64,000 nucleotides of DNA from Ascidiimonas aurantiaca (GCF_037646345.1 NZ_JBBEWR010000009.1:124001-188000); one strand, 5' to 3'. Positions 17,301-25,495 are shown, counted from the stretch's first letter. The notes: generated by a model from the sequence alone, not told the origin. Numbers and translations: made by a program.

Positions 17301-17997
17301 GCAAGGGTATATTTACATAATTAACACGGTCTAGGAGGCCTGAATATCGGATTTCATTTTTATAAAATTCTTTGGCTACAGGATCTGCCTGAAAACCAAG
17401 ACCCGGTTCTTCATTTAATAAATTCATGATTTGCTTTATGGAAGTTTTATTAGAAACCCAACGATCTTTTTGACCAGATGAAAGAGCAAAGGGCATGTGG
17501 GTGCCTAAATGTTGTATTTGCGATAACTCCTCATTAAAAGTAGTGGTAATAAGTGCACTGGTGAAAAAACCATCATCTAGCTGGCTGTATATACCTGCCA
17601 TAGCAAATGGGGTCATGTTAGGTAAATGAATGTGATAAGGATACACCTTACCATCAAATATATAATTAGTAAAAAATCCGGTCGCTATAATAATACAGCG
17701 TTGATGAGTAAGTAGTTTGGAGAGCCATTTTGACTTTTCAATTTTATCTGCCTCAATATTCAATGTGTTCATTTGACTTTGAAAAATATCCCATTCCTCT
17801 TTAAAACCTTCTGGTAAAAGCCCCCAGATGGCGTGGTGAATCCACTCATCTGCCCCTTGTTTAACTATAGGAATAAGAGATTCATTCAGGCCATTGACAA
17901 GCTGATTTTTCTTATAAATCTTGGGATGTTTAAAACGAGACCCGAAGGTGTCTTCTATCTTTTTCAATTCTGCGACATTTGATAGCTTATAATACAT
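17293..17997 (-). CDS. SRAP (YedK/HMCES) homologue lacking catalytic residues
   Basis: 234-aa member of the SOS-response-associated peptidase fold, which normally shields abasic sites in single-stranded DNA by a covalent bond to Cys2. Fold landmarks are present: a 'HHAIWGLLPEG' strand, HQRCIIIATGFFTNY, PFAMAGIYSQL, FTSALITTTFNE and GTHMPFAL. Key residues are changed: the second codon is TAT (Tyr) instead of Cys, and the catalytic Glu after GFF is Thr110. Asn80 and His167 remain. The protein should therefore not crosslink DNA. The frame is intact, so it may be a binding-only paralogue. It converges on AraC paralogue 2 with an 8-nt overlap. Confidence 0.85.
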   Translation of the reverse strand: MYYKLSNVAELKKIEDTFGSRFKHPKIYKKNQLVNGLNESLIPIVKQGADEWIHHAIWGLLPEGFKEEWDIFQSQMNTLNIEADKIEKSKWLSKLLTHQRCIIIATGFFTNYIFDGKVYPYHIHLPNMTPFAMAGIYSQLDDGFFTSALITTTFNEELSQIQHLGTHMPFALSSGQKDRWVSNKTSIKQIMNLLNEEPGLGFQADPVAKEFYKNEIRYSGLLDRVNYVNIPLPK

Positions 17998-18399
17998 CTT
18001 CCTTTTTTTTCGTAAAATTCAGAATAAAATACTTTTTTGCTTTGTTGTAAAACTTTAAATTCTAACTCATTTCATTGAAAAACAAATGTTTATTACCTTT
18101 TAGTGAACAGGAGTACTAATTATGGTAATTTTTTTGGAATTCTTTAACCAAAAAACAATAGGAGAGTATAGAATGCTCTATTGCATTAAAGACAAACGGT
18201 TTTAATACGTTTTTTGGTTTAATTTGCAGCGAAAAACAGTTACCAGACCTATTTTAAAGTTCGTGAAATGGTAGTGGTGAAATACCTGGCGTCTGGGAGA
18301 TAATTTATAACTGTGTACTCAGTTTGCATGAATATTTTTTAACTGGTATCCTCATTCTCAAAATACAGTAAGAAGCAAATTTTAATAAAAATCCTTAAA
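17998..18399. other. Spacer between SRAP-like and DUF2383 genes
   Basis: AT-rich DNA containing the SRAP-like promoter region. No credible gene, RNA or repeat was recognised. Confidence 0.5.
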
Positions 18400-18421
18400 A
18401 AAAGCGGCCTGAGCCGCTTTT
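18400..18421 (-). terminator. Rho-independent terminator of the DUF2383 gene
   Basis: AAAAGCGGC and GCCGCTTTT form a perfect 9-bp stem with loop CTGA; on the minus strand a T run follows. It begins 23 nt after the stop codon. Confidence 0.85.
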
Positions 18422-18443
18422 GAAGTGTTTAAGGTTATATTTT

Positions 18444-18893
18444 TTAAGCTATATCCTCCATTTTAAGAACACTGGCAAGACTGTTTTTTATCTTAATTCT
18501 TTGAGCGTTCAGAATTTCACGAGTTGTTGTGGGAAGATTGTTTTCCTCTAAGACTTCATTATATTCTTCCAGTGCAGCTTTTTCTCCGCGAATGACTTCT
18601 TCTAAGATGGCCTCCTCTTTATTTCCTGAAAAGAAGGCTTTCACATCCATCCATGTGCGATGTGCTTTAGACACATAACTGTCATTATCAGTAGAATCCT
18701 GCCCATAAGTCGCCACCTCATTTTTTAACTGTTGGGCAAACACTGAGCGTTCATGAGAGCAACTCTCAAAAAACTTTTTAAGGGCTGTATTGTTAACATT
18801 TTCAGCAGCCTTTTTAAACCCCTTTTCCGCATCCAGATTTTTTTCGATAAGCATATTTAACTGGTTGGAAATCTTTTCTGTGTATGTATTCAT
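18444..18893 (-). CDS. DUF2383 (PA2169-type) four-helix-bundle protein
   Basis: 149-aa ferritin-like helical bundle. It starts MNTYTEKISNQLNMLIEKNL, the family's usual opening, with DAEKGFKKAAENV, then CSHERSVFAQQLKNEV, a central KAHRTWMDVKAFFSGN and VIRGEKAALEEYNEVLEE. The Glu/His positions of the helices resemble a ferritin-like metal site, although metal binding in this family is not established. Such genes often accompany general-stress and envelope genes, as here with DUF1328, MscS, Dps and YtxH. Single gene with its own terminator. Confidence 0.85.
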   Translation of the reverse strand: MNTYTEKISNQLNMLIEKNLDAEKGFKKAAENVNNTALKKFFESCSHERSVFAQQLKNEVATYGQDSTDNDSYVSKAHRTWMDVKAFFSGNKEEAILEEVIRGEKAALEEYNEVLEENNLPTTTREILNAQRIKIKNSLASVLKMEDIA

Positions 18894-19017
18894 AAGTGTA
18901 AATTTTTAGGTTAAACATTAATATCTGGAGTAAAAGTACTCTAAAGCATATCATTGTTTTAACCGTATTAATGAGAAAATTAACGCTATCACGAAGCTCA
19001 GATTTCTTTAAAAGTGT

Positions 19018-19905
19018 TTACGCTTTATCAGAGGTTAACTTCTTAACAACGTCTTCGGAGATATCCAGGGTTCGAATAGGAAAAGGTATAGTAATGTTAT
19101 TTTCATCGAAGGTTTCCTTTATAGAAATTAAGGCCTCGGTTTTAGCACGGGCCACTTCGAGAGCAGAAGTAGAATTAATACTAAACCGTACTTCAAAGTT
19201 AATCGAGCTGTCACCAAAACCGGTATATAGAAAAATAATATCTTCGAAATCAGTTAAGGCATCAAACTTGTTTTGCAAAGCTTCTTTTACTAACGTTCGT
19301 ACCTGGCGAAGGTTAGAGTCATAGGCCACACCACATTCCAAAATCACTCTTGACTGCGCTGTGGTTGAATAATTTTTAATCGGGTTTTCTACCACTAATT
19401 TATTGGGAATATAAACCAGATTATTATCAGGTTGTTTTAAAGTAACAGCGCGTAAATCAATATTCACGACCTCTCCTTCATAGTCTTTTACAGCTATCCA
19501 GTCTCCAAACTTAATATGTTTGATATAACTGAGAACAATACCCGAATATGTATTGGCCAGTGCTCCTTGCAATGCCAAGCCCACTGCCAACCCAGCAACT
19601 CCCGCACCGGCTAAAATGGCATTCAGTGTTTTACTTAGATTGAGAATTCCCAATACCAGGAACAGGCCGACTAAAATGATAGCTACAGCCGAGAGTTTGC
19701 CAATCAAATTAACCATAGAAGCTTGCAAGCTGCTTTTCTTTAAGAATTTGATAACTAGCCTATTAACATATTTAGAAATAAAATAGCATATCAAAAAAAC
19801 CAGAATAGCTATTATAATGTTAGGCAGATTAATAACAAACTCATTGGACCAATCAACAAGTTTATTTAACATTTCGCTCCAAGCCTCATTGAAACTTTTC
19901 TTCAT
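19018..19905 (-). CDS. Small-conductance mechanosensitive channel (MscS family) 1
   Basis: Releases solutes on hypo-osmotic shock. The 295-aa protein has three N-terminal membrane helices (about 22-44, 62-84 and 90-115). The pore-lining third helix leads into AGVAGLAVGLALQGALANTY, the MscS hallmark, followed by the beta domain (IAVKDYEGEVVNIDLRAV, VYIPNKLVVENPIKNYS) and the mixed C-terminal domain ending IPFPIRTLDIS. Length is that of minimal MscS. It shares clear similarity with the second channel at 21.9 kb, and both stand in the stress island. No operon partner is apparent. Confidence 0.94.
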   Translation of the reverse strand: MKKSFNEAWSEMLNKLVDWSNEFVINLPNIIIAILVFLICYFISKYVNRLVIKFLKKSSLQASMVNLIGKLSAVAIILVGLFLVLGILNLSKTLNAILAGAGVAGLAVGLALQGALANTYSGIVLSYIKHIKFGDWIAVKDYEGEVVNIDLRAVTLKQPDNNLVYIPNKLVVENPIKNYSTTAQSRVILECGVAYDSNLRQVRTLVKEALQNKFDALTDFEDIIFLYTGFGDSSINFEVRFSINSTSALEVARAKTEALISIKETFDENNITIPFPIRTLDISEDVVKKLTSDKA

Positions 19906-20630
19906 AATAATTTTTTTAACTTATAATTTCACAATTACAAACGGTAATATCTATGTTTTTCAGTTGTTTAAGTTATACATTTATGTTAGTTTTCAGTAAA
20001 GTATTTTTAGGCATGTATCGGAAAAACATAGATTGTTTAAATTTTTTTGTCTTTTACTTATACATTAATTACAGTAAGAACCTGGGAGATCCCAAGAATA
20101 TAATGTTATCAAAAAAGCAAGAAATTAATTTTTAATAACGATCTAAAATACTGAACCGGAATTAAAAAACATGGAATTTTTTAAATCTATTTTTTTGGGA
20201 TGTGAATAAATTGAAATCGACCAAAATAATTCAAATAAAGCCTTATTACATAAAACGGATCCTGTCTGATCGATAGCCGGGACTCTTGTAAACAAACGAA
20301 TCAAACCCTAAAAGTTTTTACGATCTTTGAAGCTACCTGTCTTGTTCTCAATATATCTTCTTCACTTTATTGAAAAAAATTAATAGTTGCTAATAAGGTT
20401 ACGGCTATCTGCTTCTTATCTCACAAGATCTTTCTTCTTTACTGTTTTTATAGTTGTGTGATAAAAGTATAGTGCAAGTTCACACCATAAAATACATGTT
20501 AAAAATAAAGTTTTGACACTGTTTTGTGGTGCTTAAATGATTGAAATGTTGATAAAATTGAAAAAGATCATTTAATGAAACCAGTCAAACTTTTAAGTAT
20601 TGTAGGCAATAGTTTTCGTAACATATATAC
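19906..20630. other. Long intergenic region upstream of mscS-1 and DUF2652
   Basis: About 725 nt without a convincing gene on either strand; short frames are poor in composition. It must hold the divergent promoters. No CRISPR, RNA or long repeat was recognised. Confidence 0.5.
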
Positions 20631-20648
20631 ATCTTTACTAGTAAAGAT
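20631..20648. promoter_or_regulatory. Perfect 18-bp palindrome before the DUF2652 gene
   Basis: ATCTTTACTAGTAAAGAT is a perfect inverted repeat ending 6 nt before the ATG at 20655. It can be an operator, or a hairpin at the ribosome-binding region that controls translation. Confidence 0.5.
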
Positions 20649-20654
20649 CAACAA

Positions 20655-21263
20655 ATGAAAAAAGAACCTACATTAATTTGTATTCCTGATATTAGTGGCT
20701 TTACCAAGTTTATGAGCGAGATGGATTTTGAGCTAAGTTCAAAAGTCATTCCCACTCTATTAAATAATATTATTTATAATAACCAAATAGGTCTGGAGAT
20801 CTCGGAAATTGAAGGAGATGCCATACTTTTTTATAAAAAAGGAAAGGTGCCACAACTTGAATTGCTTATAGAACAATGCCGATCTTTTCATCTGGAATTT
20901 TATAAGCAAATGTATCGGTTAGAGCACAAGTATAAAGCCCGAAAAGATTCTATAAAGATCCCTAAAATATTAGGCCTGAAAATCATTCTTCATTTAGGAT
21001 ATGACATTGCTCCTGTTAAAATAGGAAATCACATAAAATTGTTGGGTGAAGATATCATTCTGGCACATAGGTTACTCAAGAATAAAGTTCCTTTTGATGA
21101 ATACATCCTTTTTTCTGAGCCTTTAATGCAGTATTATAGAGATACTAATGTGAAATGGAATACAGATTGGGGAAAATTATTTACGGTTAATGAAGAAATA
21201 GAATATTTGGGAGAAATTCTTTACAACTATATTGAATTGCGTTCACATGAAAAAACAGACTGA
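20655..21263 (+). CDS. DUF2652 protein with class III cyclase-like fold
   Basis: 202-aa cytoplasmic protein. The opening CIPDISGFTKFM and the later EIEGDAILFY correspond to the two metal-binding Asp segments of class III nucleotidyl cyclases (Asp12 and Asp55 here). In the third signature (GxxVNxAAR in cyclases) the protein reads GEDIILAHRL, so the catalytic Asn is replaced by Ile while the Arg remains. Cyclase activity is therefore doubtful; nucleotide binding or a regulatory role is more likely. The family is DUF2652, common in Bacteroidota. A palindrome immediately precedes the start; dps follows after 116 nt on the same strand. Confidence 0.8.
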   Translation: MKKEPTLICIPDISGFTKFMSEMDFELSSKVIPTLLNNIIYNNQIGLEISEIEGDAILFYKKGKVPQLELLIEQCRSFHLEFYKQMYRLEHKYKARKDSIKIPKILGLKIILHLGYDIAPVKIGNHIKLLGEDIILAHRLLKNKVPFDEYILFSEPLMQYYRDTNVKWNTDWGKLFTVNEEIEYLGEILYNYIELRSHEKTD

Positions 21264-21352
21264 CCATATACGGTAGTATCTACATCCTTGATAATTTGTT
21301 AAAACCGTTAATATAGATAGCATTTGAGCAAAACGAGATACAGCTTACATTT

Positions 21353-21359
21353 TATCTTG
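21353..21359 (+). promoter_or_regulatory. Possible -7 box for dps
   Basis: TATCTTG(C), 20 nt before the dps ATG, is one T short of TAnnTTTG. The same TATCTTGC occurs before the small membrane-protein gene at 25.2 kb. Confidence 0.3.
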
Positions 21360-21379
21360 CAATCATAAAACTTAGAAAA

Positions 21380-21889
21380 ATGACATATTTAAATTTAAAC
21401 GAAAAAAAATTAGTTCCCGTAGTTGGGGAATTAAACAAGCTATTGGCAGATTATAGTATTTATTATCAAAACTTAAGAGGTTTTCACTGGAACATACTAG
21501 GTAAAAACTTCTTTGATCTTCATGAAAAATTTGAAGAATTGTACAATGATGCCAAAATAAAAATTGATGAAATAGCAGAGAGAATTTTAACGCTGCGATA
21601 TCACCCTGTAAGTAAGTATAGTGATTATCTTAAGATCTCTTCTATTTCTGAAGATACAGGTCTCATAGATGACCGGGAGATGGTAAAAACATTGTTAACC
21701 AACCATGGAAATCTTTTAAATCGTATGCGGGAAACTCTTAAACTGGCAGAAGATGCCGGTGATGAAGGAACTATAGATATGATGGGAAGTTATATTGCTT
21801 CTTTAGAGAAATCGAGTTGGATGCTAGATGCATGGATTAAAAAAACGACCGACCAGCTTAAACAAAGTGGTATGGTTAAAACATCTTAA
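21380..21889 (+). CDS. dps: Dps-family ferritin-like DNA-protection protein
   Basis: Forms 12-mer shells that oxidise and store iron and protect DNA during starvation or peroxide stress. The 169-aa sequence shows the Dps signature NLRGFHWNILGKNFFDLHEK, whose His is a ferroxidase ligand, then EELYNDAKIKIDEIAERIL with the Asp and Glu ligands. A late helix EKSSWMLDAWIKK also fits the family (E.SSWMLRA in homologues). The N-terminus is short, with few Lys residues for DNA binding. Followed after 21 nt by the second mscS gene, so the two are likely co-expressed. Confidence 0.93.
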   Translation: MTYLNLNEKKLVPVVGELNKLLADYSIYYQNLRGFHWNILGKNFFDLHEKFEELYNDAKIKIDEIAERILTLRYHPVSKYSDYLKISSISEDTGLIDDREMVKTLLTNHGNLLNRMRETLKLAEDAGDEGTIDMMGSYIASLEKSSWMLDAWIKKTTDQLKQSGMVKTS

Positions 21890-21910
21890 AGTTAAACTTA
21901 CAGGAACCAT

Positions 21911-22780
21911 ATGGAAAAATCAATAAATATTGTTTGGGATAAATTAAGTACCTGGGGAACTACTTTTATAGAAAATCTTCCTAACCTTGCAGTGGCTCTC
22001 TTGGTGATGGTTTTTGCTTTTATTACCGCAAGAATAATCAGCAAATGGGTACAAAGACTGCTTAGCAAAAGAGTACCACAACGCAGTATTGCGAATCTCA
22101 TAGGCAAGATAAGTGCAGTAGGTGTAGTACTTATTGGGTTGTTTTTAGCGCTGGGCGCCTTGAACCTTAGCAAAACACTAAATACCATACTGGCAGGAGC
22201 CGGAATCTCGGGATTGATTATAGGTTTGGCTCTCCAGGGATCATTATCCAATTTATGGGCAGGGATCTTAATTGCCTTTCGAAAGTATATTCAATTGGGT
22301 AACTGGATTGAAACAAACGGTTATTCCGGACAAGTAACCGATATTAATCTCAACAATTTAGTAATAAGGGAGTTTGATAATAACCTGGTTGTTATCCCGA
22401 ATAAAATGGTTGTGGAAAATCCATTTAAGAACTACTCTCTTACTTCACGAATACGCGTAGCTGTAGATTGCGGCGTTAGTTATGAATCTAATCTCGACAA
22501 AGTAGAAAAAATAGTTTCCAGTGCAATAAGTCAGGTTTTTCCACAAAAAAAAGAAGATGATATTGAGATCTATTATACCGGTTTTGGAGACAGTGCCATT
22601 ACCTTTACCTGCCGCTACTGGGTTGAAGGCGAAAGTGTCAAAAACAAACTGGATGCTGTTAGTAAGGGTATGAAAGCTATTAAAAAAGCGTTCGATCAAA
22701 ATAATATAGATATCCCTTTTCCTATAAGAACACTGGAATTTTCAAACCGCTTAAAATTGCAGAAAGAAGATATTTCTTGA
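21911..22780 (+). CDS. Small-conductance mechanosensitive channel (MscS family) 2
   Basis: 289-aa paralogue of the channel at 19.0-19.9 kb, on the opposite strand. Three N-terminal helices, then AGAGISGLIIGLALQGSLSN, the pore helix motif, the beta domain (LGNWIETNGYSGQVTDINLNN, VVIPNKMVVENPFKNYS split over two strands) and an end at FPIRTLEFS. Located 21 nt after dps, so expression under the same stress control is probable. A rho-independent terminator follows. Confidence 0.94.
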   Translation: MEKSINIVWDKLSTWGTTFIENLPNLAVALLVMVFAFITARIISKWVQRLLSKRVPQRSIANLIGKISAVGVVLIGLFLALGALNLSKTLNTILAGAGISGLIIGLALQGSLSNLWAGILIAFRKYIQLGNWIETNGYSGQVTDINLNNLVIREFDNNLVVIPNKMVVENPFKNYSLTSRIRVAVDCGVSYESNLDKVEKIVSSAISQVFPQKKEDDIEIYYTGFGDSAITFTCRYWVEGESVKNKLDAVSKGMKAIKKAFDQNNIDIPFPIRTLEFSNRLKLQKEDIS

Positions 22781-22894
22781 TAGGTAAATTCATGCTAACT
22801 TGGCTGGCCAATACTAACAAAATTGACAGTAAGTAACTATTGTAAGTACTTTTTTCCATTTTCCTGATTTATTTGAAAGTACATTCAGAAATGC

Positions 22895-22920
22895 AAAGGC
22901 TCTTAACCGGAGCCTTTTTT
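22895..22920 (+). terminator. Rho-independent terminator of dps-mscS
   Basis: AAAGGCTC pairs with GAGCCTTT (8 bp, 7-nt loop) and is followed by Ts on the plus strand. Confidence 0.8.
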
Positions 22921-22962
22921 GTATTAAACAAATTCCGTTATGAGACCCTTTTTTCGTTGAAC

Positions 22963-22997
22963 GTTAAACAAAGCGTTTCAAAAATCATTTACTTTTG
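22963..22997 (+). promoter_or_regulatory. Promoter region of AraC paralogue 3
   Basis: GTTAAACA-N5-TTTCAAAA (22963-22983), the motif shared with paralogue 2, lies just upstream of TACTTTTG (22990-22997), an exact TAnnTTTG -7 box, 60 nt before the start codon. Overlap of the motif with the -33 region would fit a repressor or activator site. Confidence 0.45.
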
Positions 22998-23057
22998 CTA
23001 GGAAATGTGGATAGATAATTCATTTTGTTTCAAACGATTAACAAAATCAAATAATTT

Positions 23058-24098
23058 ATGACCGAAATTAACATTACAGCCGAGGATACCGCAGGCACGG
23101 TAAAGCAGATTCAAGAAGTTATTGGAGGTCGAATAGAAGAACGCTGGGGAGAACATATTCTTCACGTTAGCGGTTCTCTTGCCAATGGCATTATTCGTTT
23201 CATTACATTTGACTGGGGAGTAAGTCTTCTAGAATATGATATCACCTTCTATGATGATATTAAATTAATAATGGATGCTTCCAGATACAATCCCATACAT
23301 TTCGCATATTGTCTGGAAGGTTATTGTAAACACCGTTTTGAGTATCAATCTGAAAATGAAGTAAAAACTTTGGAACAGTTTCAATCAGTAATTATAACCA
23401 GCAGAAAAGGAGGGTTGAACTTTGGATACTTCCCTAAGAACGTTCCTTTAGAAATAAACGTAATTCAAATTACAAGAAAAAGTTTTCTTAAAAAGCGACT
23501 CAATGGAGTAGAGCTTTTAAATAACAAGCTGTATGAAGTCTTTCATGATCTGGATGATCAAAATACATTTGCTTTTTACGGGGCTTATGATCTGCGCCTG
23601 GCTGATAAAATAAGTGCATTGCGAAGTGTAACATCTAAAGGTATGATTCGTATTATGCAGATAGAAGGGTTAATATATCAAATATTATCAAATCACATTG
23701 CCGATCATGAACAGTTTGTAAATGAAAAACGTTTACCTACAACATTGCTTAACAGGGAATTGAAAATTGCACGTGATCTGGCAAAACAAATTGTTGCCAA
23801 TCCGTCAAAAAATTATCGGTTGGACGAACTTTCTTTAGAAACGGGTCTTTCTCAGGCCAAACTACAGGAGGCTTTTAAACTTTTATACACCCGCACGGTA
23901 ACCGAGTATATTCGGCACGTGCGTCTTGAAGCAGCCAGAGACTATCTTAGGGAGACCGATATGAATATCTCACAGGTAGTTTATTCGGTAGGGTTTAGCA
24001 GCCGCAGCTATTTTTCAAAAATATTCAAGGCGAAATACAACATTAGCCCAAGTGATTTTAAAGAAAATGTTTTGGCACAAATTGAAGTATCCACATAA
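23058..24098 (+). CDS. AraC-family transcriptional regulator, stress-island paralogue 3
   Basis: 346-aa regulator, closest to paralogue 2. N-terminal domain: RWGEHILHVSGSLANGII and ITFDWGVSLLEYDI. C-terminal HTH pair: LSLETGLSQAKLQEAFKLLY and DMNISQVVYSVGFSSRSYFS, ending YNISPSDFK. The three paralogues bracket the mscS, dps, DUF2383 and ytxH genes, and no other regulator is seen in the island, so they are the natural candidates to control it. Its effector is unknown. The terminator downstream serves the convergent operon. Confidence 0.88.
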   Translation: MTEINITAEDTAGTVKQIQEVIGGRIEERWGEHILHVSGSLANGIIRFITFDWGVSLLEYDITFYDDIKLIMDASRYNPIHFAYCLEGYCKHRFEYQSENEVKTLEQFQSVIITSRKGGLNFGYFPKNVPLEINVIQITRKSFLKKRLNGVELLNNKLYEVFHDLDDQNTFAFYGAYDLRLADKISALRSVTSKGMIRIMQIEGLIYQILSNHIADHEQFVNEKRLPTTLLNRELKIARDLAKQIVANPSKNYRLDELSLETGLSQAKLQEAFKLLYTRTVTEYIRHVRLEAARDYLRETDMNISQVVYSVGFSSRSYFSKIFKAKYNISPSDFKENVLAQIEVST

Positions 24099-24101
24099 AA
24101 A

Positions 24102-24129
24102 AAGTATTCCCGTTTTTAGGAATACTTTG
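24102..24129 (-). terminator. Terminator of the ytxH-holin operon
   Basis: AAAGTATTCC and GGAATACTTT make a perfect 10-bp stem around an 8-nt loop; on the minus strand seven Ts follow. It lies between the convergent AraC and DUF6327-like genes. Confidence 0.8.
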
Positions 24130-24154
24130 CTGAAAATATTAAATGTGCTTCAAG

Positions 24155-24355
24155 CTAACGAATTATTTTTTTCAAGATCAACATAAAACCATATCGGCCT
24201 GCAAACCGAAGGATCTTCTTAAGAAGCGGATTAATAACAAGTTTACTTCTTAATTGAAAACCCATGGCTTTTGCTTCTTCTTTTGCAATTTTGCGTTCAA
24301 GATCATAGATCTTTAAATCCCGTTCAATCTCTTCTAATGATTCGTATACCTTCAT
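24155..24355 (-). CDS. Small DUF6327-like protein
   Basis: 66-aa basic, helical protein beginning MKVYESLEEIERDLKIYDLE, with a hydrophobic C-terminal part (FAGRYGFMLILKKIIR) that may insert in or lie on the membrane. The opening and position after a holin-like gene match the small DUF6327-type proteins of flavobacteria, from memory. It starts 2 nt after the stop of the preceding gene, so it is translated from the same operon as the YtxH and holin-like genes. Function unknown. Confidence 0.6.
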   Translation of the reverse strand: MKVYESLEEIERDLKIYDLERKIAKEEAKAMGFQLRSKLVINPLLKKILRFAGRYGFMLILKKIIR

Positions 24356-24357
24356 CT

Positions 24358-24702
24358 TTAATTAAAATAAGTTTTAGATAGTTTACGAATAATGCTTTTA
24401 AAAATTCTTTTGCGAAGCAAAAGAACCAGGCCTGCAAACAGAACAAAGAGGAAAGCAATACACACATACCCTAAAGCCATATTATCAAATACTTTTCCCA
24501 GAGCAATCGCTCCGGAAAGAGCCATAAAAACGATGCCAAAGAGAAGAAGGCTTCCAACAATAAACACCTCTACAAAGGATGTAGAAAGTATGGCTATTTG
24601 CTGGAAAACCTTCAGATGATAATATTTCCTGGTAGCCTTAACATAGTTTTCGCCTGTTTCCACAGCCGAGGTATTTTGAGGAATATTAACTTCTTTCGGC
24701 AT
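24358..24702 (-). CDS. Phage-holin-like (superfamily III) membrane protein
   Basis: 114-aa protein with two strong membrane helices (about 40-65 and 75-97) joined by a short loop, and a basic C-terminal tail (RKRIFKSIIRKLSKTYF). The pattern is that of 'phage holin family / Holin_X' proteins, which in chromosomal stress operons are not lysis proteins but envelope proteins of unknown role. It sits between ytxH (1-nt gap) and a small basic protein (2-nt gap) in a three-gene operon. No phage genes are nearby. Confidence 0.75.
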   Translation of the reverse strand: MPKEVNIPQNTSAVETGENYVKATRKYYHLKVFQQIAILSTSFVEVFIVGSLLLFGIVFMALSGAIALGKVFDNMALGYVCIAFLFVLFAGLVLLLRKRIFKSIIRKLSKTYFN

Positions 24703-24703
24703 T

Positions 24704-25033
24704 TTAAGCAGATTGGAGTTTCTTATTCTTCTCTTTCAAAGTCTTCAATTTACTTTCTAATGAAGTAATAAGATCCTCGGCCTTATAACTGGCATCTGTT
24801 ACAATAGCATCTATTCTAGTATCTAAACTCGCTTTTTGAGTTTCAACATTCTCAATAATAGCATCTTTTATTTGATTTGCTTTTTCTCCGATCTCATGGG
24901 TCGTTTTACGAGCCTGATCAGAAATTTTCTTACGGGTTACCGAACCTTTCTCAGGAGCGAAAAGTATTCCTAAAGTGGCCCCAATGGCAGTTCCTGCCAA
25001 TACACCTAAAACAATATTCGTGTTATTACTCAT
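24704..25033 (-). CDS. YtxH-domain protein
   Basis: 109-aa protein: the N-terminal glycine-rich membrane segment GVLAGTAIGATLGILFAP followed by EKGSVTRKKI is the YtxH (PF12732) hallmark; the rest is a long amphipathic helix (KANQIKDAIIENVETQ..., LESKLKTLKEKNKKLQ). YtxH proteins are general-stress proteins in Bacillus; molecular function unknown. First gene of the operon. A GATATTTG box like that of the DUF1328 gene lies 44 nt upstream. Confidence 0.88.
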   Translation of the reverse strand: MSNNTNIVLGVLAGTAIGATLGILFAPEKGSVTRKKISDQARKTTHEIGEKANQIKDAIIENVETQKASLDTRIDAIVTDASYKAEDLITSLESKLKTLKEKNKKLQSA

Positions 25034-25076
25034 AGCTAAATGTTTTTAGAATTATTAATTAATTTTCTTACTATCA

Positions 25077-25084
25077 CAAATATC
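25077..25084 (-). promoter_or_regulatory. -7-like box of the ytxH operon
   Basis: Minus-strand GATATTTG, one base off TAnnTTTG and identical to the box upstream of the DUF1328 gene. It lies 43 nt before the start. Confidence 0.35.
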
Positions 25085-25241
25085 GTGAATCTTCTGTTCA
25101 TTTCTTTGCTCTTTTCATTAGTTTATTTGCTTATTTCAGTTGGAGAAATAGATCAAGATTTATCGCAAATGAACCAATGAGAAATACCGAGTTCAAATAT
25201 CTTGCTAGCGATAAAATTTAAATAAAACAAAAAAAAGATTT

Positions 25242-25406
25242 ATGAAACAGGGAGAAGAAAGATTTCATTTAGCAAAAGAAGAAAAAAATGAAACGAGAAA
25301 TTATATTTTTCAAAAGAATAAAAAGACCTGGATAGGCTTTATATTTATTTTGATAGTACTGCTCATTTTGATTTTATTGGTCATTCTCTCGGGTGCTATT
25401 CTTTAA
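25242..25406 (+). CDS. Small single-helix membrane protein
   Basis: 54-aa protein: hydrophilic N-terminus MKQGEERFHLAKEEKNETRN, basic YIFQKNKKTW, then one strongly hydrophobic helix (IGFIFILIVLLILILLVILS) at the C-terminus. The frame is closed by TAA at 25404. The opening, with an ATG preceded by an A-rich leader, looks genuine, and composition differs from random AT-rich DNA because charged and hydrophobic halves are cleanly separated. I do not recognise a family. It lies at the end of the stress island, divergent from ytxH. Confidence 0.5.
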   Translation: MKQGEERFHLAKEEKNETRNYIFQKNKKTWIGFIFILIVLLILILLVILSGAIL

Positions 25407-25495
25407 TTTTAAAGTGCCTTTCTTCACTAGAATTTTCAATACTCCTTCATTTAGCCCATTAACTAATTCGCTTTCAGGCGGATCAATTTTCAAGT

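Noticed and set aside
19953..20135. 60-codon plus-strand frame in the long spacer
   Set aside because: Low-complexity, Phe/Tyr/Asn-rich translation and no plausible start context.
24358..24702. Holin-like gene and fibre-like genes as signs of a prophage
   Set aside because: No integrase, terminase, capsid, portal or lysis genes lie near either. The holin-like gene belongs to a YtxH stress operon, and the fibre-like genes have signal peptides.
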